The notes: a model not told the origin generated them from the letters alone. A stretch of 53,350 bases of DNA from Kineosphaera sp032229625 (GCA_032229625.1 JAVTVZ010000133.1:1-53350), one strand, 5' to 3'. Counted from the stretch's first letter, positions 29,799 through 38,375 are shown. A program made the numbers and translations.

Positions 29799-29841
29799 AC
29801 TCCTGCGATCGGCACTCCTCCGATCTGCACTCCTGCGATCG
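29797..29841. repeat. 15-bp tandem repeat (3 units), noncoding
   Basis: Units GGCACTCCTGCGATC, GGCACTCCTCCGATC and TGCACTCCTGCGATC follow each other without gaps; a partial fourth unit GGCACC follows. Confidence 0.85.
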
Positions 29842-30145
29842 GCACCCCGACCGATGACGCGGCGCCGATCGTCGCGTCGGTCGCGCGGGGCCGGGTAGCC
29901 GGCCGGCGACGCGCGTCCGACGCCGAGGCTCGTCCGGGTCCGGCCGATACTGTGGGACCGTCGGCGCGAGCGGCCCCGGCCCGACGAGGTGTCCGGGCAG
30001 ACGGGGTGTTCGCAGGAGGCGGTGTGTCCGGGAATATGCCCCGAGGGGTATCGGTTGACCGAGCCGACAGCGGCCGGATCCCCGACCGCGCGGCCCGCGG
30101 ACACCGGGCCCCACCACGACGCCCAGCTGCGAAGGGAATTGACAC

Positions 30146-31267
30146 GTGAGCGACTCCATCGGTGGCCTGACCGCCACCACCGGGTTCATCACCGCAGGGG
30201 GGGCGGCACCGCTGGGCGACGGCGCTCTCGCGGCCGCGACCACTGCCGGCCAGGACGCGGCAGGCGACGACGGCGTGCGCGACCTCATCATCGTGGGATC
30301 AGGCCCGGCGGGCTACACGGCCGCGATCTACGCCGCCCGCGCCAACCTGCGACCCCTCGTCCTCACCGGCTCGGTGACCGCCGGCGGCGCCCTCATGAAC
30401 ACCACCGAGGTGGAGAATTTCCCGGGCTTCATCGAGGGCATCATGGGCCCGGACCTCATGGACAACATGCGGGCTCAGGCGGCGCGGTTCGGTGCCGAGT
30501 TGCTCGCCGACGACGCCACCGAGCTCGACCTGTCCGGCCCCGTCAAGACGGTGGTCGACGGCGAGGGCACCGTCCACCGGGCTCGCGCCGTCATCCTCGC
30601 GATGGGGTCGGCCTACCGCGAGCTGGGGCTGCCCGACGAGAAGCGGCTCTCGGGGCACGGCGTCTCGTGGTGTGCGACCTGCGACGGCTTCTTCTTCCGG
30701 GACAAGGACATCGCCGTCGTCGGCGGTGGTGACTCCGCGATCGAGGAGGCGACCTTCCTGACGAAGTTCGCGCGCTCGGTGACGATCATCCACCGCCGCG
30801 AGGAGCTGCGCGCGAGCAAGATCATGGCCCAGCGCGCGCTGGACAACCCGAAGATCCGTTTCGCGTGGAACAGCGCGGTCACCCGGATCCACGGCGAGGA
30901 CAAGCTCGTCGGCGTGACCCTCACGGACACGGTCACCGGCCAGGAGCGCGAGCTCGAGGTCAGCGGCCTCTTCGTCGCCATCGGGCACGACCCGCGCAAC
31001 GAGCTCGTCCGCGGACAGGTCGAGCTCGACGACGAGGGATACGTCCTCGTGCAGGGGCGTTCCTCCCGGACCGGGCTGGACGGGGTCTTCGCCTGCGGCG
31101 ACCTCGTCGACCACACCTACCGCCAAGCGATCACCGCGGCCGGCTCCGGCTGCGCCGCGGCGCTGGACGCCGAGCGCTTCCTCGCCGCCGCGGGGCACAC
31201 CACCGCAGAGCCCACCGGCCTGGTCGAGGTGGCGGTGGCCAGCCCCGAAGCCGCCACTGTCGGCTGA
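30146..31267 (+). CDS. trxB: Thioredoxin-disulfide reductase
   Basis: A 373-residue FAD/NADPH enzyme that reduces thioredoxin. FAD motif IIVGSGPAGYTAAIYAARA is at about 48-66, redox-active CATC in SWCATCDGFFF at about 175, NADPH motif VVGGGDSAIEEA at about 191-202 and the final FAD motif GVFACGDLVDH at about 312-322. It has some 45 extra N-terminal residues compared with typical 310-320-residue enzymes, rich in Gly/Ala. The GTG at 30146 follows GAAGGGA with proper spacing, so the extension seems real. It pairs with trxA 97 bp downstream and belongs to the sigma-factor neighbourhood, implying redox-stress control. Confidence 0.96.
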   Translation: MSDSIGGLTATTGFITAGGAAPLGDGALAAATTAGQDAAGDDGVRDLIIVGSGPAGYTAAIYAARANLRPLVLTGSVTAGGALMNTTEVENFPGFIEGIMGPDLMDNMRAQAARFGAELLADDATELDLSGPVKTVVDGEGTVHRARAVILAMGSAYRELGLPDEKRLSGHGVSWCATCDGFFFRDKDIAVVGGGDSAIEEATFLTKFARSVTIIHRREELRASKIMAQRALDNPKIRFAWNSAVTRIHGEDKLVGVTLTDTVTGQERELEVSGLFVAIGHDPRNELVRGQVELDDEGYVLVQGRSSRTGLDGVFACGDLVDHTYRQAITAAGSGCAAALDAERFLAAAGHTTAEPTGLVEVAVASPEAATVG

Positions 31268-31364
31268 GGCGGCTCACCGGACGGCACCGGACGCCGTCCC
31301 TCCGACGACACGACGACCGACTTCACCGACGCGAGGTCTCGACCCCGCACCCGAGAGGATGATC

Positions 31365-31691
31365 ATGGGCAACATCAAGGAAACGACGGACGCGACCTTC
31401 CAGGCGGACGTGCTCGACAGCGACAAGCCGGTCCTCGTGGACTTCTGGGCGCCGTGGTGCGGCCCGTGCCGCGCCGTCGCCCCGATCCTGGAGGAGATCG
31501 CCGGCACCCACGGCGAGAAGCTGACGATCGTCAAGCTCAACACCGACGACAACCCGCGGACCGCCGCGTCCTACGGCATCACGAGCATTCCGACGATGAA
31601 CGTGTTCGTCGGCGGCGACGTCGCCAAGACGATCATCGGCGCCCAGCCCAAGCCGCGCCTCCTGCGCGAGTTGGAGCCCTTCATCGGTTGA
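31365..31691 (+). CDS. trxA: Thioredoxin
   Basis: A 108-residue thioredoxin with the active site FWAPWCGPCRAVAPIL at about 26-41 and the cis-Pro in TSIPTMNVF (about 74-82). The ATG at 31365 is chosen over the ATG two codons upstream because GAGAGG sits at the better distance. It ends at a strong two-sided terminator that also serves convergent parB. Confidence 0.97.
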   Translation: MGNIKETTDATFQADVLDSDKPVLVDFWAPWCGPCRAVAPILEEIAGTHGEKLTIVKLNTDDNPRTAASYGITSIPTMNVFVGGDVAKTIIGAQPKPRLLRELEPFIG

Positions 31692-31704
31692 TCCAGCGCC
31701 ACCA

Positions 31705-31751
31705 CAGCAACCGGGGCTGACCCGCATGATGCGGGTCAGCCCCTGTTGCTG
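31705..31751. terminator. Bidirectional terminator between trxA and parB
   Basis: GGGGCTGACCCGCAT (31713-31727) pairs with ATGCGGGTCAGCCCC (31729-31743). The stem extends past one mismatch with CAGCAAC/GTTGCTG. Confidence 0.85.
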
Positions 31752-31791
31752 TGTCGCGAGCTGCGGGCGCCGTCAGCAGCTCGCGGTGGCG

Positions 31792-32967
31792 TCAACCGGC
31801 GAGTGACTGCCCGCCGTCGCCCGGCTCCACCGGGCGCTCACCGATCGCCTCGAGGATCCGGTTGAGGTCGTCGACGGAGGCGAACTCCACGGTCATGCGC
31901 CCCTTACGACGCCCCAAGGCGATCGAGACGCGCGTCTCCCAGCGATCGGCGAGGAACGCCGCGAGGTCGTCGAGCTCGGGCATCCGGTCGTCGCCGCGAG
32001 GGCGGCGGGACGGGCGGACGGGATCGCCGCCGAGGGCGACGATCTCCTCGACGCTGCGCACGCTCAGGCCCTCGGCGACGATGCGCTGCGCGAGACGCTC
32101 CATGGCTGCGGCGTCCGGGAGCGTCAGCAGCGCGCGGGCGTGCCCTGCGCTCAGCACCCCGGCAGCGACGCGTCGCTGCACGAGGGGCGGGAGCTTGAGG
32201 AGCCGGATGACGTTGCTGATCTGCGGGCGGGACCGGCCCAGGCGAGTGGCCAACTCCTCGTGGGTGCAGCCGAAGTCCTCCAGCAGCTGCTGGTAGGCGG
32301 CCGCCTCTTCGAGCGGGTTGAGCTGAGTGCGGTGCAAGTTCTCCAGGAGGGCGTCCCGCAGCATCGCGTCGTCGCTGGTCGACCGGACGATCGCCGGGAT
32401 CGTCGTCTCGCCGGCGGCGCGGCTCGCGCGCCAGCGGCGCTCACCCATGACGAGCTCGTAGGCCGGGGCTGCGCCGTCGGGCTCTGCAGCCGTGTCCTCA
32501 CTCCTGGGGAGGGGACGGACGACGACAGGCTGAAGCACCCCGATCTCTTTGATCGAGTGCACGAGCTCGGAGAGCTCGTCCTCGTCGAAGACCTGACGGG
32601 GCTGCCGCGCGTTCGGCCGGATCGCGTCCAGCGGGATGAGGGCGAAGGACGCCCCGGGCACCGGCACCATGCCCTCACCCGACTCCGATGCCGGGCTCGT
32701 CGAGGCGTCGGCCTCGGGCTCGGCCGGAGCCCGCGTCGAGGACTCCTGATCCGCCGGTGAAGACTCACCGGCACTCTCACGCGGGGCGGGGCCGGCGGCC
32801 GTGTCCGGCGTGACCGCGTTGCCATCGATCGTCCCGGCGCTGGGCGAAAGCACCGACGTCTGGTTGGGGAAGAAGACGTCTCGCGGTCGGACCATCGTCG
32901 CCGTGGACGAGTCCGTGGGGATCAACGCCCCCAAGCCTCGTCCCAAGCCGCGTCGCCGATCCGTCAT
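31792..32967 (-). CDS. parB: Chromosome partitioning protein ParB
   Basis: A 391-residue CTP-dependent DNA clamp that loads at parS and spreads to organise the origin. The N-terminus MTDRRRGLGRGLGALIP is the usual ParA-interacting peptide. An acidic, low-complexity linker (about 30-105) is followed by the CTPase/N-domain (IRPNARQPRQVFDEDELSEL, YELVMGERRWRASRAAG, ALLENLHRTQLNPLEEAAAY), the HTH (THEELATRLGRSRPQISNVI) and a C-terminal dimer domain. It is downstream of parA, with one parS between the two genes. Confidence 0.97.
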   Translation of the reverse strand: MTDRRRGLGRGLGALIPTDSSTATMVRPRDVFFPNQTSVLSPSAGTIDGNAVTPDTAAGPAPRESAGESSPADQESSTRAPAEPEADASTSPASESGEGMVPVPGASFALIPLDAIRPNARQPRQVFDEDELSELVHSIKEIGVLQPVVVRPLPRSEDTAAEPDGAAPAYELVMGERRWRASRAAGETTIPAIVRSTSDDAMLRDALLENLHRTQLNPLEEAAAYQQLLEDFGCTHEELATRLGRSRPQISNVIRLLKLPPLVQRRVAAGVLSAGHARALLTLPDAAAMERLAQRIVAEGLSVRSVEEIVALGGDPVRPSRRPRGDDRMPELDDLAAFLADRWETRVSIALGRRKGRMTVEFASVDDLNRILEAIGERPVEPGDGGQSLAG

Positions 32968-33027
32968 TGCCCGTCTCCCTCCGTGTCCTGCGCCGGCCTG
33001 CTGCCGGTGATGTCGCGCCGAGCCTAG

Positions 33028-33055
33028 GCCGCCGACGACGAGCGGCGTCGGCGGC
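33028..33055. repeat. Inverted repeat between parA and parB
   Basis: GCCGCCGACG (33028-33037) and CGTCGGCGGC (33046-33055) form a perfect 10-bp stem with an 8-nt loop, 159 bp after the parA stop on the minus strand. It may act as a terminator or attenuator; there is no T-run. Confidence 0.5.
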
Positions 33056-33079
33056 GCACCGAGCGCCTGTGGAGGAGAT

Positions 33080-33093
33080 GTTTCACGTGAAAC
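33080..33093. promoter_or_regulatory. parS site 1
   Basis: The 14-bp palindrome GTTTCACGTGAAAC, flanked by T and G, matches the 16-bp bacterial parS consensus at 15 positions. It lies between parA and parB. Confidence 0.93.
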
Positions 33094-33213
33094 GTGGCGT
33101 CAGGCTGTGGAAACGCGCCGTGTCATGCGCGCCTCGCCTCCGCGGTCGCTTGACAGCGGCGACGTGACGTCTCGCGACGGTCAGCACGGCCGCCGCCGAC
33201 GTGACCGCACGAA

Positions 33214-34608
33214 TCAGCCGGACGTGCCACGCTCCGCGAGCTCGCGGCCGGCCTCGAGGTAGGCCAGGGCTCCGCTGCTCATCGGGTCATAGGTCAGCAC
33301 CGTCTGCCCATGACTGGGCGCCTCGGAGATCCGCACCGAGCGCGGCACCGTCGTCCGCAGCACCTGCTCGGGGAAGTGCTCCCGCACCTCCTGGGCGACC
33401 TGCTGGGACAGTCGGGTGCGGGCGTCGTACATCGTCAGCAGGATGGTCGAGATGTAGAGCTGGGGATTGAGGTGCTTGCGGATCATCTCGATGTTCTTCA
33501 AGAGCATCGAGAGGCCCTCCAGCGCGTAGTACTCGCACTGGATGGGTATGAGGACCTCATGGGCGGCGACGAAGGCGTTGATCGTCAGCAGACCGAGGCT
33601 CGGCGGGCAGTCGATGATGATGTAGTCCGGCAGGTCCGGGCGATCTTCCGCGAGGTACGCCTCGACCGCACGCTGCAGCCGGGTCTCACGCGCGACGTAC
33701 GAGACGAGCTCGATCTCGGCGCCGGCCAGGTCGATGGTCGCCGGCACGCACCACAAGCCCGGCAGATCTGGGCAGGGCTGGGCGACGTCCGCCAGCGTCG
33801 ACTCGTCGACGAGGACGTCGTAGACGTTGCGGACCTCGGCATGGTGATCGATGCTCAGTGCGGTGCTCGCATTGCCCTGTGGGTCCGTGTCGATGACGAG
33901 GACCTTCAGGCCGCCGCGAGTGAGCGCGGCCGCCAGGTTCACGGCGGTCGTGGTCTTGCCGACGCCACCCTTCTGGTTCGCGATCGTGATGACGCGCGGT
34001 CGTGCGGGCCGAGGCCAGGATTCTCGGGCGAGAGGATCGCCGTCGCCGCTGCGCCGCACCGGAGCCGGGCGACGTGACGACCCCGCATCGACGACGTGGC
34101 CGGCCTCGTCCGCTGACGCCGCACCGGTCTCTGATGGCACCGCAGCCGCGGCGTCGCGAGCCGTCGGTTCCGCCGAGTCATGGACGGTTTCACGTGAAAC
34201 GACGTCGGCATCGGCTGCGTCTGACGCGGCCGGCGACGCGAAGGAGCCGACGTCGGTTTCACGTGAAACACCGATCACGGTCTCGGCGTCGTCGGAGGCA
34301 TCGTCGGCCTCCCGTGCCAAGGGCTCGGTTTCACGTGAAACACCATGAGGGCGTGGCGACTGCTGACGTGCAGCCGACCCGATCGGCCCGTCGCCCTCAC
34401 GCGGCAACGGCGTATCCGAGGCCTCAGGGATGTCCGCAGCCACGACGGGAGGGAGGGGCGAGGGCTCCCGCACCACGCCCGCCGATGAGAGTCCGGTCGG
34501 GGACAGATCGGTGGGCGAGACGGCGGTCGGCCAGCCGAGCGCACCGCCGGCCGTGCCCGGCGAGGAACCCTCGCCGAAGGGCCAACCCAGACCGCTGTCC
34601 TGTGTCAC
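33214..34608 (-). CDS. parA: Chromosome partitioning ATPase ParA, with long N-terminal extension
   Basis: A deviant Walker-type ATPase that drives origin segregation with ParB. The ParA core begins near residue 207 (RPRVITIANQKGGVGKTTTA, Walker A Lys about 218) and keeps DTDPQGNAST, the Walker B-like DYIIIDCPPSLGLL and the C-terminal SHGQTVLTYDP. The first 200 residues are Pro/Ala/Ser/Glu-rich and contain three copies of VSRET, which are translated parS sites. The GTG at 34608 is preceded by AAGGAGAG; an ATG 18 codons upstream has no such signal. Whether the extension is made could be argued, but the Shine-Dalgarno at 34608 supports it. It lies 108 bp downstream of rsmG. Confidence 0.95.
   Translation of the reverse strand: MTQDSGLGWPFGEGSSPGTAGGALGWPTAVSPTDLSPTGLSSAGVVREPSPLPPVVAADIPEASDTPLPREGDGPIGSAARQQSPRPHGVSRETEPLAREADDASDDAETVIGVSRETDVGSFASPAASDAADADVVSRETVHDSAEPTARDAAAAVPSETGAASADEAGHVVDAGSSRRPAPVRRSGDGDPLARESWPRPARPRVITIANQKGGVGKTTTAVNLAAALTRGGLKVLVIDTDPQGNASTALSIDHHAEVRNVYDVLVDESTLADVAQPCPDLPGLWCVPATIDLAGAEIELVSYVARETRLQRAVEAYLAEDRPDLPDYIIIDCPPSLGLLTINAFVAAHEVLIPIQCEYYALEGLSMLLKNIEMIRKHLNPQLYISTILLTMYDARTRLSQQVAQEVREHFPEQVLRTTVPRSVRISEAPSHGQTVLTYDPMSSGALAYLEAGRELAERGTSG
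34187..34200. promoter_or_regulatory. parS site 2, within parA
   Basis: GTTTCACGTGAAAC inside the parA reading frame, translated as VSRET at residues 137-141. Confidence 0.92.
34256..34269. promoter_or_regulatory. parS site 3, within parA
   Basis: GTTTCACGTGAAAC followed by A, translated as VSRET at ParA residues 114-118. Confidence 0.92.
34328..34341. promoter_or_regulatory. parS site 4, within parA
   Basis: GTTTCACGTGAAAC followed by A, translated as VSRET at ParA residues 90-94. Confidence 0.92.
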
Positions 34609-34716
34609 GTCTCTCCTTGTCGTCGGTGCCGACCCCCGTGGTCGTCCGGGTGACCGGGGCAACGGCCGCCGTCGACCGCCGTGCGGAGGCGCCGCCCTGC
34701 CCGGGCCACGCCCACG

Positions 34717-35574
34717 CTAATCCTTCGCGCGACCGGGCGAATTCGGTGAGTCCGGTGTGTCGCCACCAGGTCGTCGTCGGGCGGCCCGGGGCGCTGCGCG
34801 ACCTGAGCGGCGCCCCGCCGACCGACCCCCGGCGGACCCGGACGCGGCTCCCGTCGCGCGCGATCCCCGGGCGGCGCGACGCCCTGAGGCTCGACGGTCG
34901 GCCGCCGCGTCGGAGACGCGCACGACCCGCACGACGCGCGTGGGCGTCTCGACGAGGTCGGACCCGAGGGTGATCAGATCGACGTCACCGCCCCCGGCGG
35001 CACGCACGGCGGAGGCGTCCTCCTGCATCTCGCGCTGGGCCGCCGCGCCCTTCATCGCCAGCAGAGTGCCCCCGAGGGGGACCAACGGCAGACACCACTG
35101 GGCGAGCTCACCGAGCCGGGCCACAGCCCGGGCGGTGACGACGTCGGCGGACAGCTCTCCCCAGAACGCCTGGGCCTTGCCCCGATGCACGTGCACCGAG
35201 TCGCCGATGCCGAGCTCGTCGATCGCGTCGTGCAGCCAGCGGACCCGACGCTCCAGCGGCTCCACGAGGTCGAGGCGCAGGTCCGGCCGTGCCACCGCCA
35301 GCACCAGGCCGGGGAGCCCGGCGCCGCTGCCGACGTCGATGACGCGGGCACCCTGCGGCAGGAGCTGTGCGAGGAGCACGCAGTTGACGATGTGCCGGTC
35401 CCAGAGCCGCGGCACCTCGCGAGGCCCGACGAGGCCGTGGTCGACGCCGCGCGTGGCGAGGATGACGGCGAGCCTGGCCATCAGGTCTGCTCGGTCGCCG
35501 ACGAGGTCGGCCAGGAGCGCCGGCGGGGCGGCGAGCTGCGCCGGCGCCGACCCCGTCTCGGCGCCCGAGCTCAC
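34717..35574 (-). CDS. rsmG: 16S rRNA (guanine527-N7)-methyltransferase
   Basis: A 285-residue GidB-family enzyme that methylates G527 of 16S rRNA with SAM. The SAM motif RVIDVGSGAGLPGLVLAVAR is at about 78-97, and GLVGPREVPRLWDRHIVNC precedes it. VVTARAVARLGELAQW is the conserved post-motif segment. The C-terminus from about 230 is a disordered Arg/Gly/Ala tail not typical of the family. The GTG start overlaps the jag stop (GTGA), so translation is coupled. Confidence 0.95.
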   Translation of the reverse strand: MSSGAETGSAPAQLAAPPALLADLVGDRADLMARLAVILATRGVDHGLVGPREVPRLWDRHIVNCVLLAQLLPQGARVIDVGSGAGLPGLVLAVARPDLRLDLVEPLERRVRWLHDAIDELGIGDSVHVHRGKAQAFWGELSADVVTARAVARLGELAQWCLPLVPLGGTLLAMKGAAAQREMQEDASAVRAAGGGDVDLITLGSDLVETPTRVVRVVRVSDAAADRRASGRRAARGSRATGAASGSAGGRSAGRRSGRAAPRAARRRPGGDTPDSPNSPGRAKD

Positions 35575-36272
35575 GCGGGAAGGACGACGACGTGGCGGTG
35601 CGGCTCGGTGCCCTCGGACTCCGAGGCCAGGCCGGCGGCCAGCACCTCGTCGTGGGCGACCTTGCGCTCGAAGGCGCTCATCGCCTTCATCGGCGCCGGG
35701 CTGCCGCTCTCGCGCACCTGCGCGATCGCCTCGCGAGTCAGGCTGATCACCTGGTCACGCCGCTGGGCGCGGTGGCCGGCGACGTCGAGCATGAGACGGC
35801 TGCGCTCGCCCGTTGCCGCCTGGACCGCCATACGGGTCAGATCCTGGAGGGCCTCGAGCACCTTGCCGTCCGAACCGACGAGGCGCCGCGGCACGCGGCC
35901 GTCCTCGGAGTCGACGATCGCGACGGAGGCTCGGTCTCCGTCGATGTCGACGTCGATGTCGCCGTCCATGTCGGCGATGTCGAGCAGCCGCTCGAGGAAG
36001 TCGGCCGCCACCTCGCCCTCGCGCTCCAGCTGGGCCGTGCGGTCCCGCCCAGCCCGGCGGGGCGCCCGGTCGGCATCCTGGTCGGTGCCCTGGTCTGCCT
36101 CGGCGGCGAGCTGGGCGTCGTCGCCCGCGCTCGGCTCGTCGGCCTCGCGCGAGGCGGGCGCCGCGACGACCTCGCCCGCTACGGGAGCCTCGTGCTCCTG
36201 CGCCGCCGACGCGGCGTCGCTGCCGGAGGTCTCGGGCGCGGTGTCGGAGTCGTGTTCGGACATGTGGCTCAT
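35571..36272 (-). CDS. jag: R3H/KH single-stranded nucleic-acid-binding protein Jag (KhpB-like)
   Basis: A 233-residue RNA-binding protein. An acidic N-terminal tail (about 1-85) is followed by a KH-type domain (RLVGSDGKVLEALQDLTRMA, the GxDG form of GxxG) and a C-terminal R3H domain (AIAQVRESGSPAPMKAMSAF, ERKVAHDEV). The family lies between yidC and rsmG in many Gram-positives and is linked to cell-division and envelope control. The ATG at 36272 follows AAGGGA; a second ATG three codons later is poorly spaced. Confidence 0.93.
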   Translation of the reverse strand: MSHMSEHDSDTAPETSGSDAASAAQEHEAPVAGEVVAAPASREADEPSAGDDAQLAAEADQGTDQDADRAPRRAGRDRTAQLEREGEVAADFLERLLDIADMDGDIDVDIDGDRASVAIVDSEDGRVPRRLVGSDGKVLEALQDLTRMAVQAATGERSRLMLDVAGHRAQRRDQVISLTREAIAQVRESGSPAPMKAMSAFERKVAHDEVLAAGLASESEGTEPHRHVVVLPA

Positions 36273-36355
36273 CAGTCCCTTCCTGGGGCGGCCCGGCGTC
36301 AGGGCGCCCTCATCGATGCTCTCGTGTGTCGGCCGGTCGCCCCCCGCGACCCGCT

Positions 36356-37363
36356 CTAGCGCTTGCGCTTCTTGCGTCGCACCGGCTGCTGTCGTTGACC
36401 GCCGGCCCGGGCGCCTGCGCCGGCCCCGCCCGTCGCGCTGTCACCGGTCTCCGTGTCCGGTGCCGGCTCGGCCTCGTCCGTCGTGAGCCCGGGGATGGCG
36501 AACTTCTTGTGTTCCTTGCCCCGTCGGCGACGGCGCTCCTCCAGGGCCCGCTCGGCGGGTGAGCCGGGGGCCGGCATCCGACGGATGACGTAGAACTGCT
36601 GACCCAGCGACCACAGGTTCGTCACGAACCAGTAGATGAGCACGCCGATGGGGAAGTTCACCCCGGAGATCGCGAAGACCAGCGGAAGGATGTAGAGCAG
36701 CATCTTCTGCTGCTGGGCGAAGGGGCCGTCCAGCGCCGACGCGGGCATGTTCTTGCGCATCAGCTGGTGCTGGGTCATGAAGGTCGTCAGCGACATGAGG
36801 ATGATGAGGACGACCGTGAGGATCTTCGCCGGCATCGAGTCGCTGCGCAGGAACGTGTCCGAGAGCGTCGCGCCGAAGAGGGTCGAGGCCTCCGCCTGGG
36901 CGGCGAGGTCACGCCCGAGGGGGCCGGCCGAGAGGCGCTGCCCGTCCGCGACCCGGCTCAGGTTGTTGAGCACGTTGAACAGCGCGAAGAAGAAGGGCGA
37001 CTGGATGAGGATCGGCATGCACGAACTCAGCGGGTTCGTGCCGGTCCTCTTGTAGAGGTCCATCGTCTCCTGGGACATCGCCTGCCGGGATTCCGGATCT
37101 GTGCGTCCCTTGTACTTCTTCTGGATCTTCTGCATCTCCGGCTGGATGAGCTGCATCCGCCGCGACGACTGGATCTGCTTGACGAAGAGCGGGATGAGCA
37201 GCACCCGGATGACGACGACGAGGCCGGCGATCGACGCCGCCCACGTCCAGCCGGACTCGGCGGGCATGCCGATGGCCGTGAAGGCGCTGTGGAAGCCGAC
37301 GAGCACCCACTCGACGAACCACTCGAGCGGCCAGAGCAGTTGCTCCCAGAGGGACCTCTCCAT
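36356..37363 (-). CDS. yidC: Membrane protein insertase YidC
   Basis: A 335-residue Gram-positive-type insertase with five membrane helices. The hydrophilic groove Arg is in LVVVIRVLLIPLFVKQIQSS at about 50-69. The cytoplasmic hairpin MQLIQPEMQKIQKKYKGRTD and the helix GTNPLSSCMPILIQSPFFFA are typical. The C-terminus is a basic ribosome-facing tail ending in RRKKRKR. The ATG at 37363 begins just before the first hydrophobic segment; the ribosome site is weak. There is no lipoprotein signal. Confidence 0.95.
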   Translation of the reverse strand: MERSLWEQLLWPLEWFVEWVLVGFHSAFTAIGMPAESGWTWAASIAGLVVVIRVLLIPLFVKQIQSSRRMQLIQPEMQKIQKKYKGRTDPESRQAMSQETMDLYKRTGTNPLSSCMPILIQSPFFFALFNVLNNLSRVADGQRLSAGPLGRDLAAQAEASTLFGATLSDTFLRSDSMPAKILTVVLIILMSLTTFMTQHQLMRKNMPASALDGPFAQQQKMLLYILPLVFAISGVNFPIGVLIYWFVTNLWSLGQQFYVIRRMPAPGSPAERALEERRRRRGKEHKKFAIPGLTTDEAEPAPDTETGDSATGGAGAGARAGGQRQQPVRRKKRKR

Positions 37364-37439
37364 GACCTGTATGCCTTGTCCTTGCGTTCGTGGTGGCGAG
37401 GCCACCGTGTCGGTGCCGGTGACTCCCGGCAGTCTCACA

Positions 37440-37859
37440 TCACCTGTTCGCCGCGTGGGCGGGTGCTCCCGTGCCGTCGTCGCCGGCACCGTGCTGACGA
37501 GCGACGCCCCGCGAGGCGTCGCGCCACAGGGTCGGGTCGACGGTGAGCGCCGCGGCCGCATCCTGAGGAGCACGCCAGGCGCTGCGGCGGATCGGTCGAC
37601 CATCGCTCCCGCGCCTGGGAACGTGGTCGACGCCCCCAGGGTTCCACGGGTGACACCGCCCGAGGCGGCGGATCGTCAACCAGCTCCCCGTGATCGGGCC
37701 GAACCGGCGCAGCGCCGTCAGGGCGTAGGCCGAGCAGCTCGGGTAATACCGGCAACTACTGGGCAGCAGCGGAGAGAGGAAGAGCTGGTATCCCCGCACG
37801 AGCCAGACGAGCGGCAGCGACGCCCAGTGCCGGAGGCGATCCGCCTCGGGGCGCGTCAT
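37440..37859 (-). CDS. yidD: Membrane protein insertion efficiency factor YidD
   Basis: A 139-residue protein with the complete YidD signature CRYYPSCSAYALTALRRFG and RRLGRCHPWNPGGVDHVP. It starts with an amphipathic helix (LVWLVRGYQLFLSPLL) that binds the membrane. It is longer than the usual 70-100 residues because of a C-terminal low-complexity tail. It overlaps rnpA by ATGA. Confidence 0.94.
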   Translation of the reverse strand: MTRPEADRLRHWASLPLVWLVRGYQLFLSPLLPSSCRYYPSCSAYALTALRRFGPITGSWLTIRRLGRCHPWNPGGVDHVPRRGSDGRPIRRSAWRAPQDAAAALTVDPTLWRDASRGVARQHGAGDDGTGAPAHAANR

Positions 37860-38221
37860 GACCGTCCGGAGCTCGCGACGGCCTGTCGCACGGCCCGCTC
37901 CAGGCAGCGATCGAGAGCCTGGGCGAGCTGACCGCTGTCGCACTGCGCGGCCGCGGGGGCCGCACGGACCACGACGTCGAGCCCCTCGGGCAGGGCACCG
38001 ATGCGCTGAGCGGCCAACGCGCGGAGCCGACGCTTCGTGCGATTGCGCACCACCGCGTTGCCGACGGCCCTGGACACGACGAAACCGACACGCACCGGCT
38101 GACCGGTGCGTGTCGATGATCGGTGGGCGTGGACCACGAGGATCCGGCTGCCTGAGCGCGCGGACCGCACGGTCGCCGCGAAGTCCGAGGACCGGCGGAG
38201 CCGATGACGTGCGGGCAGCAC
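37856..38221 (-). CDS. rnpA: Ribonuclease P protein component
   Basis: A 121-residue basic protein that assists the RNase P RNA in tRNA 5' maturation. The opening MLPARHRLRRSSDFAATVR and the RNR box AVGNAVVRNRTKRRLRALA at about 52-70 are diagnostic. It lies 16 bp downstream of rpmH and overlaps yidD by ATGA. Confidence 0.97.
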   Translation of the reverse strand: MLPARHRLRRSSDFAATVRSARSGSRILVVHAHRSSTRTGQPVRVGFVVSRAVGNAVVRNRTKRRLRALAAQRIGALPEGLDVVVRAAPAAAQCDSGQLAQALDRCLERAVRQAVASSGRS

Positions 38222-38237
38222 GCGCGGGCACCGAGGC

Positions 38238-38375
38238 TCAGGCGGAGAGCTTCTCGCGTCCCTTGCGGCGACGGCCCGCCAGAATGGCGCGCCCGGCGCG
38301 CGTCGACATGCGCAGCCGGAAGCCGTGGACCTTGGCCCGGCGACGGTTGTTCGGCTGGAAGGTGCGCTTGCTCAC
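38238..38375 (-). CDS. rpmH: 50S ribosomal protein L34
   Basis: A 45-residue protein starting at a GTG: VSKRTFQPNNRRRAKVHGFR, then LRMSTRAGRAILAGRRRKGR and EKLSA. This is the full L34 sequence pattern. GGAGA lies upstream of the GTG. It is the first gene of the rpmH-rnpA-yidD-yidC-jag-rsmG series, divergent from dnaA as in most bacteria. Confidence 0.97.
   Translation of the reverse strand: MSKRTFQPNNRRRAKVHGFRLRMSTRAGRAILAGRRRKGREKLSA

Larger units (their letters stand above)
29770..30145. other. Intergenic region before trxB with hairpin and 15-bp repeats
   Basis: 376 bp with no supportable gene. It holds a terminator-like hairpin (29778-29798), three 15-bp tandem repeats (29797-29841) and a weak -10-like TACTGT near 29949. 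Confidence 0.5.

Noticed and set aside
30054..30059. TTGACC as a -35 for trxB
   Set aside because: No acceptable -10 at 16-18 bp downstream.
29772..30145. Small gene on either strand between the sigma regulator and trxB
   Set aside because: Open frames there arise from the 15-bp repeats and GC bias, and lack ribosome sites and recognisable features.
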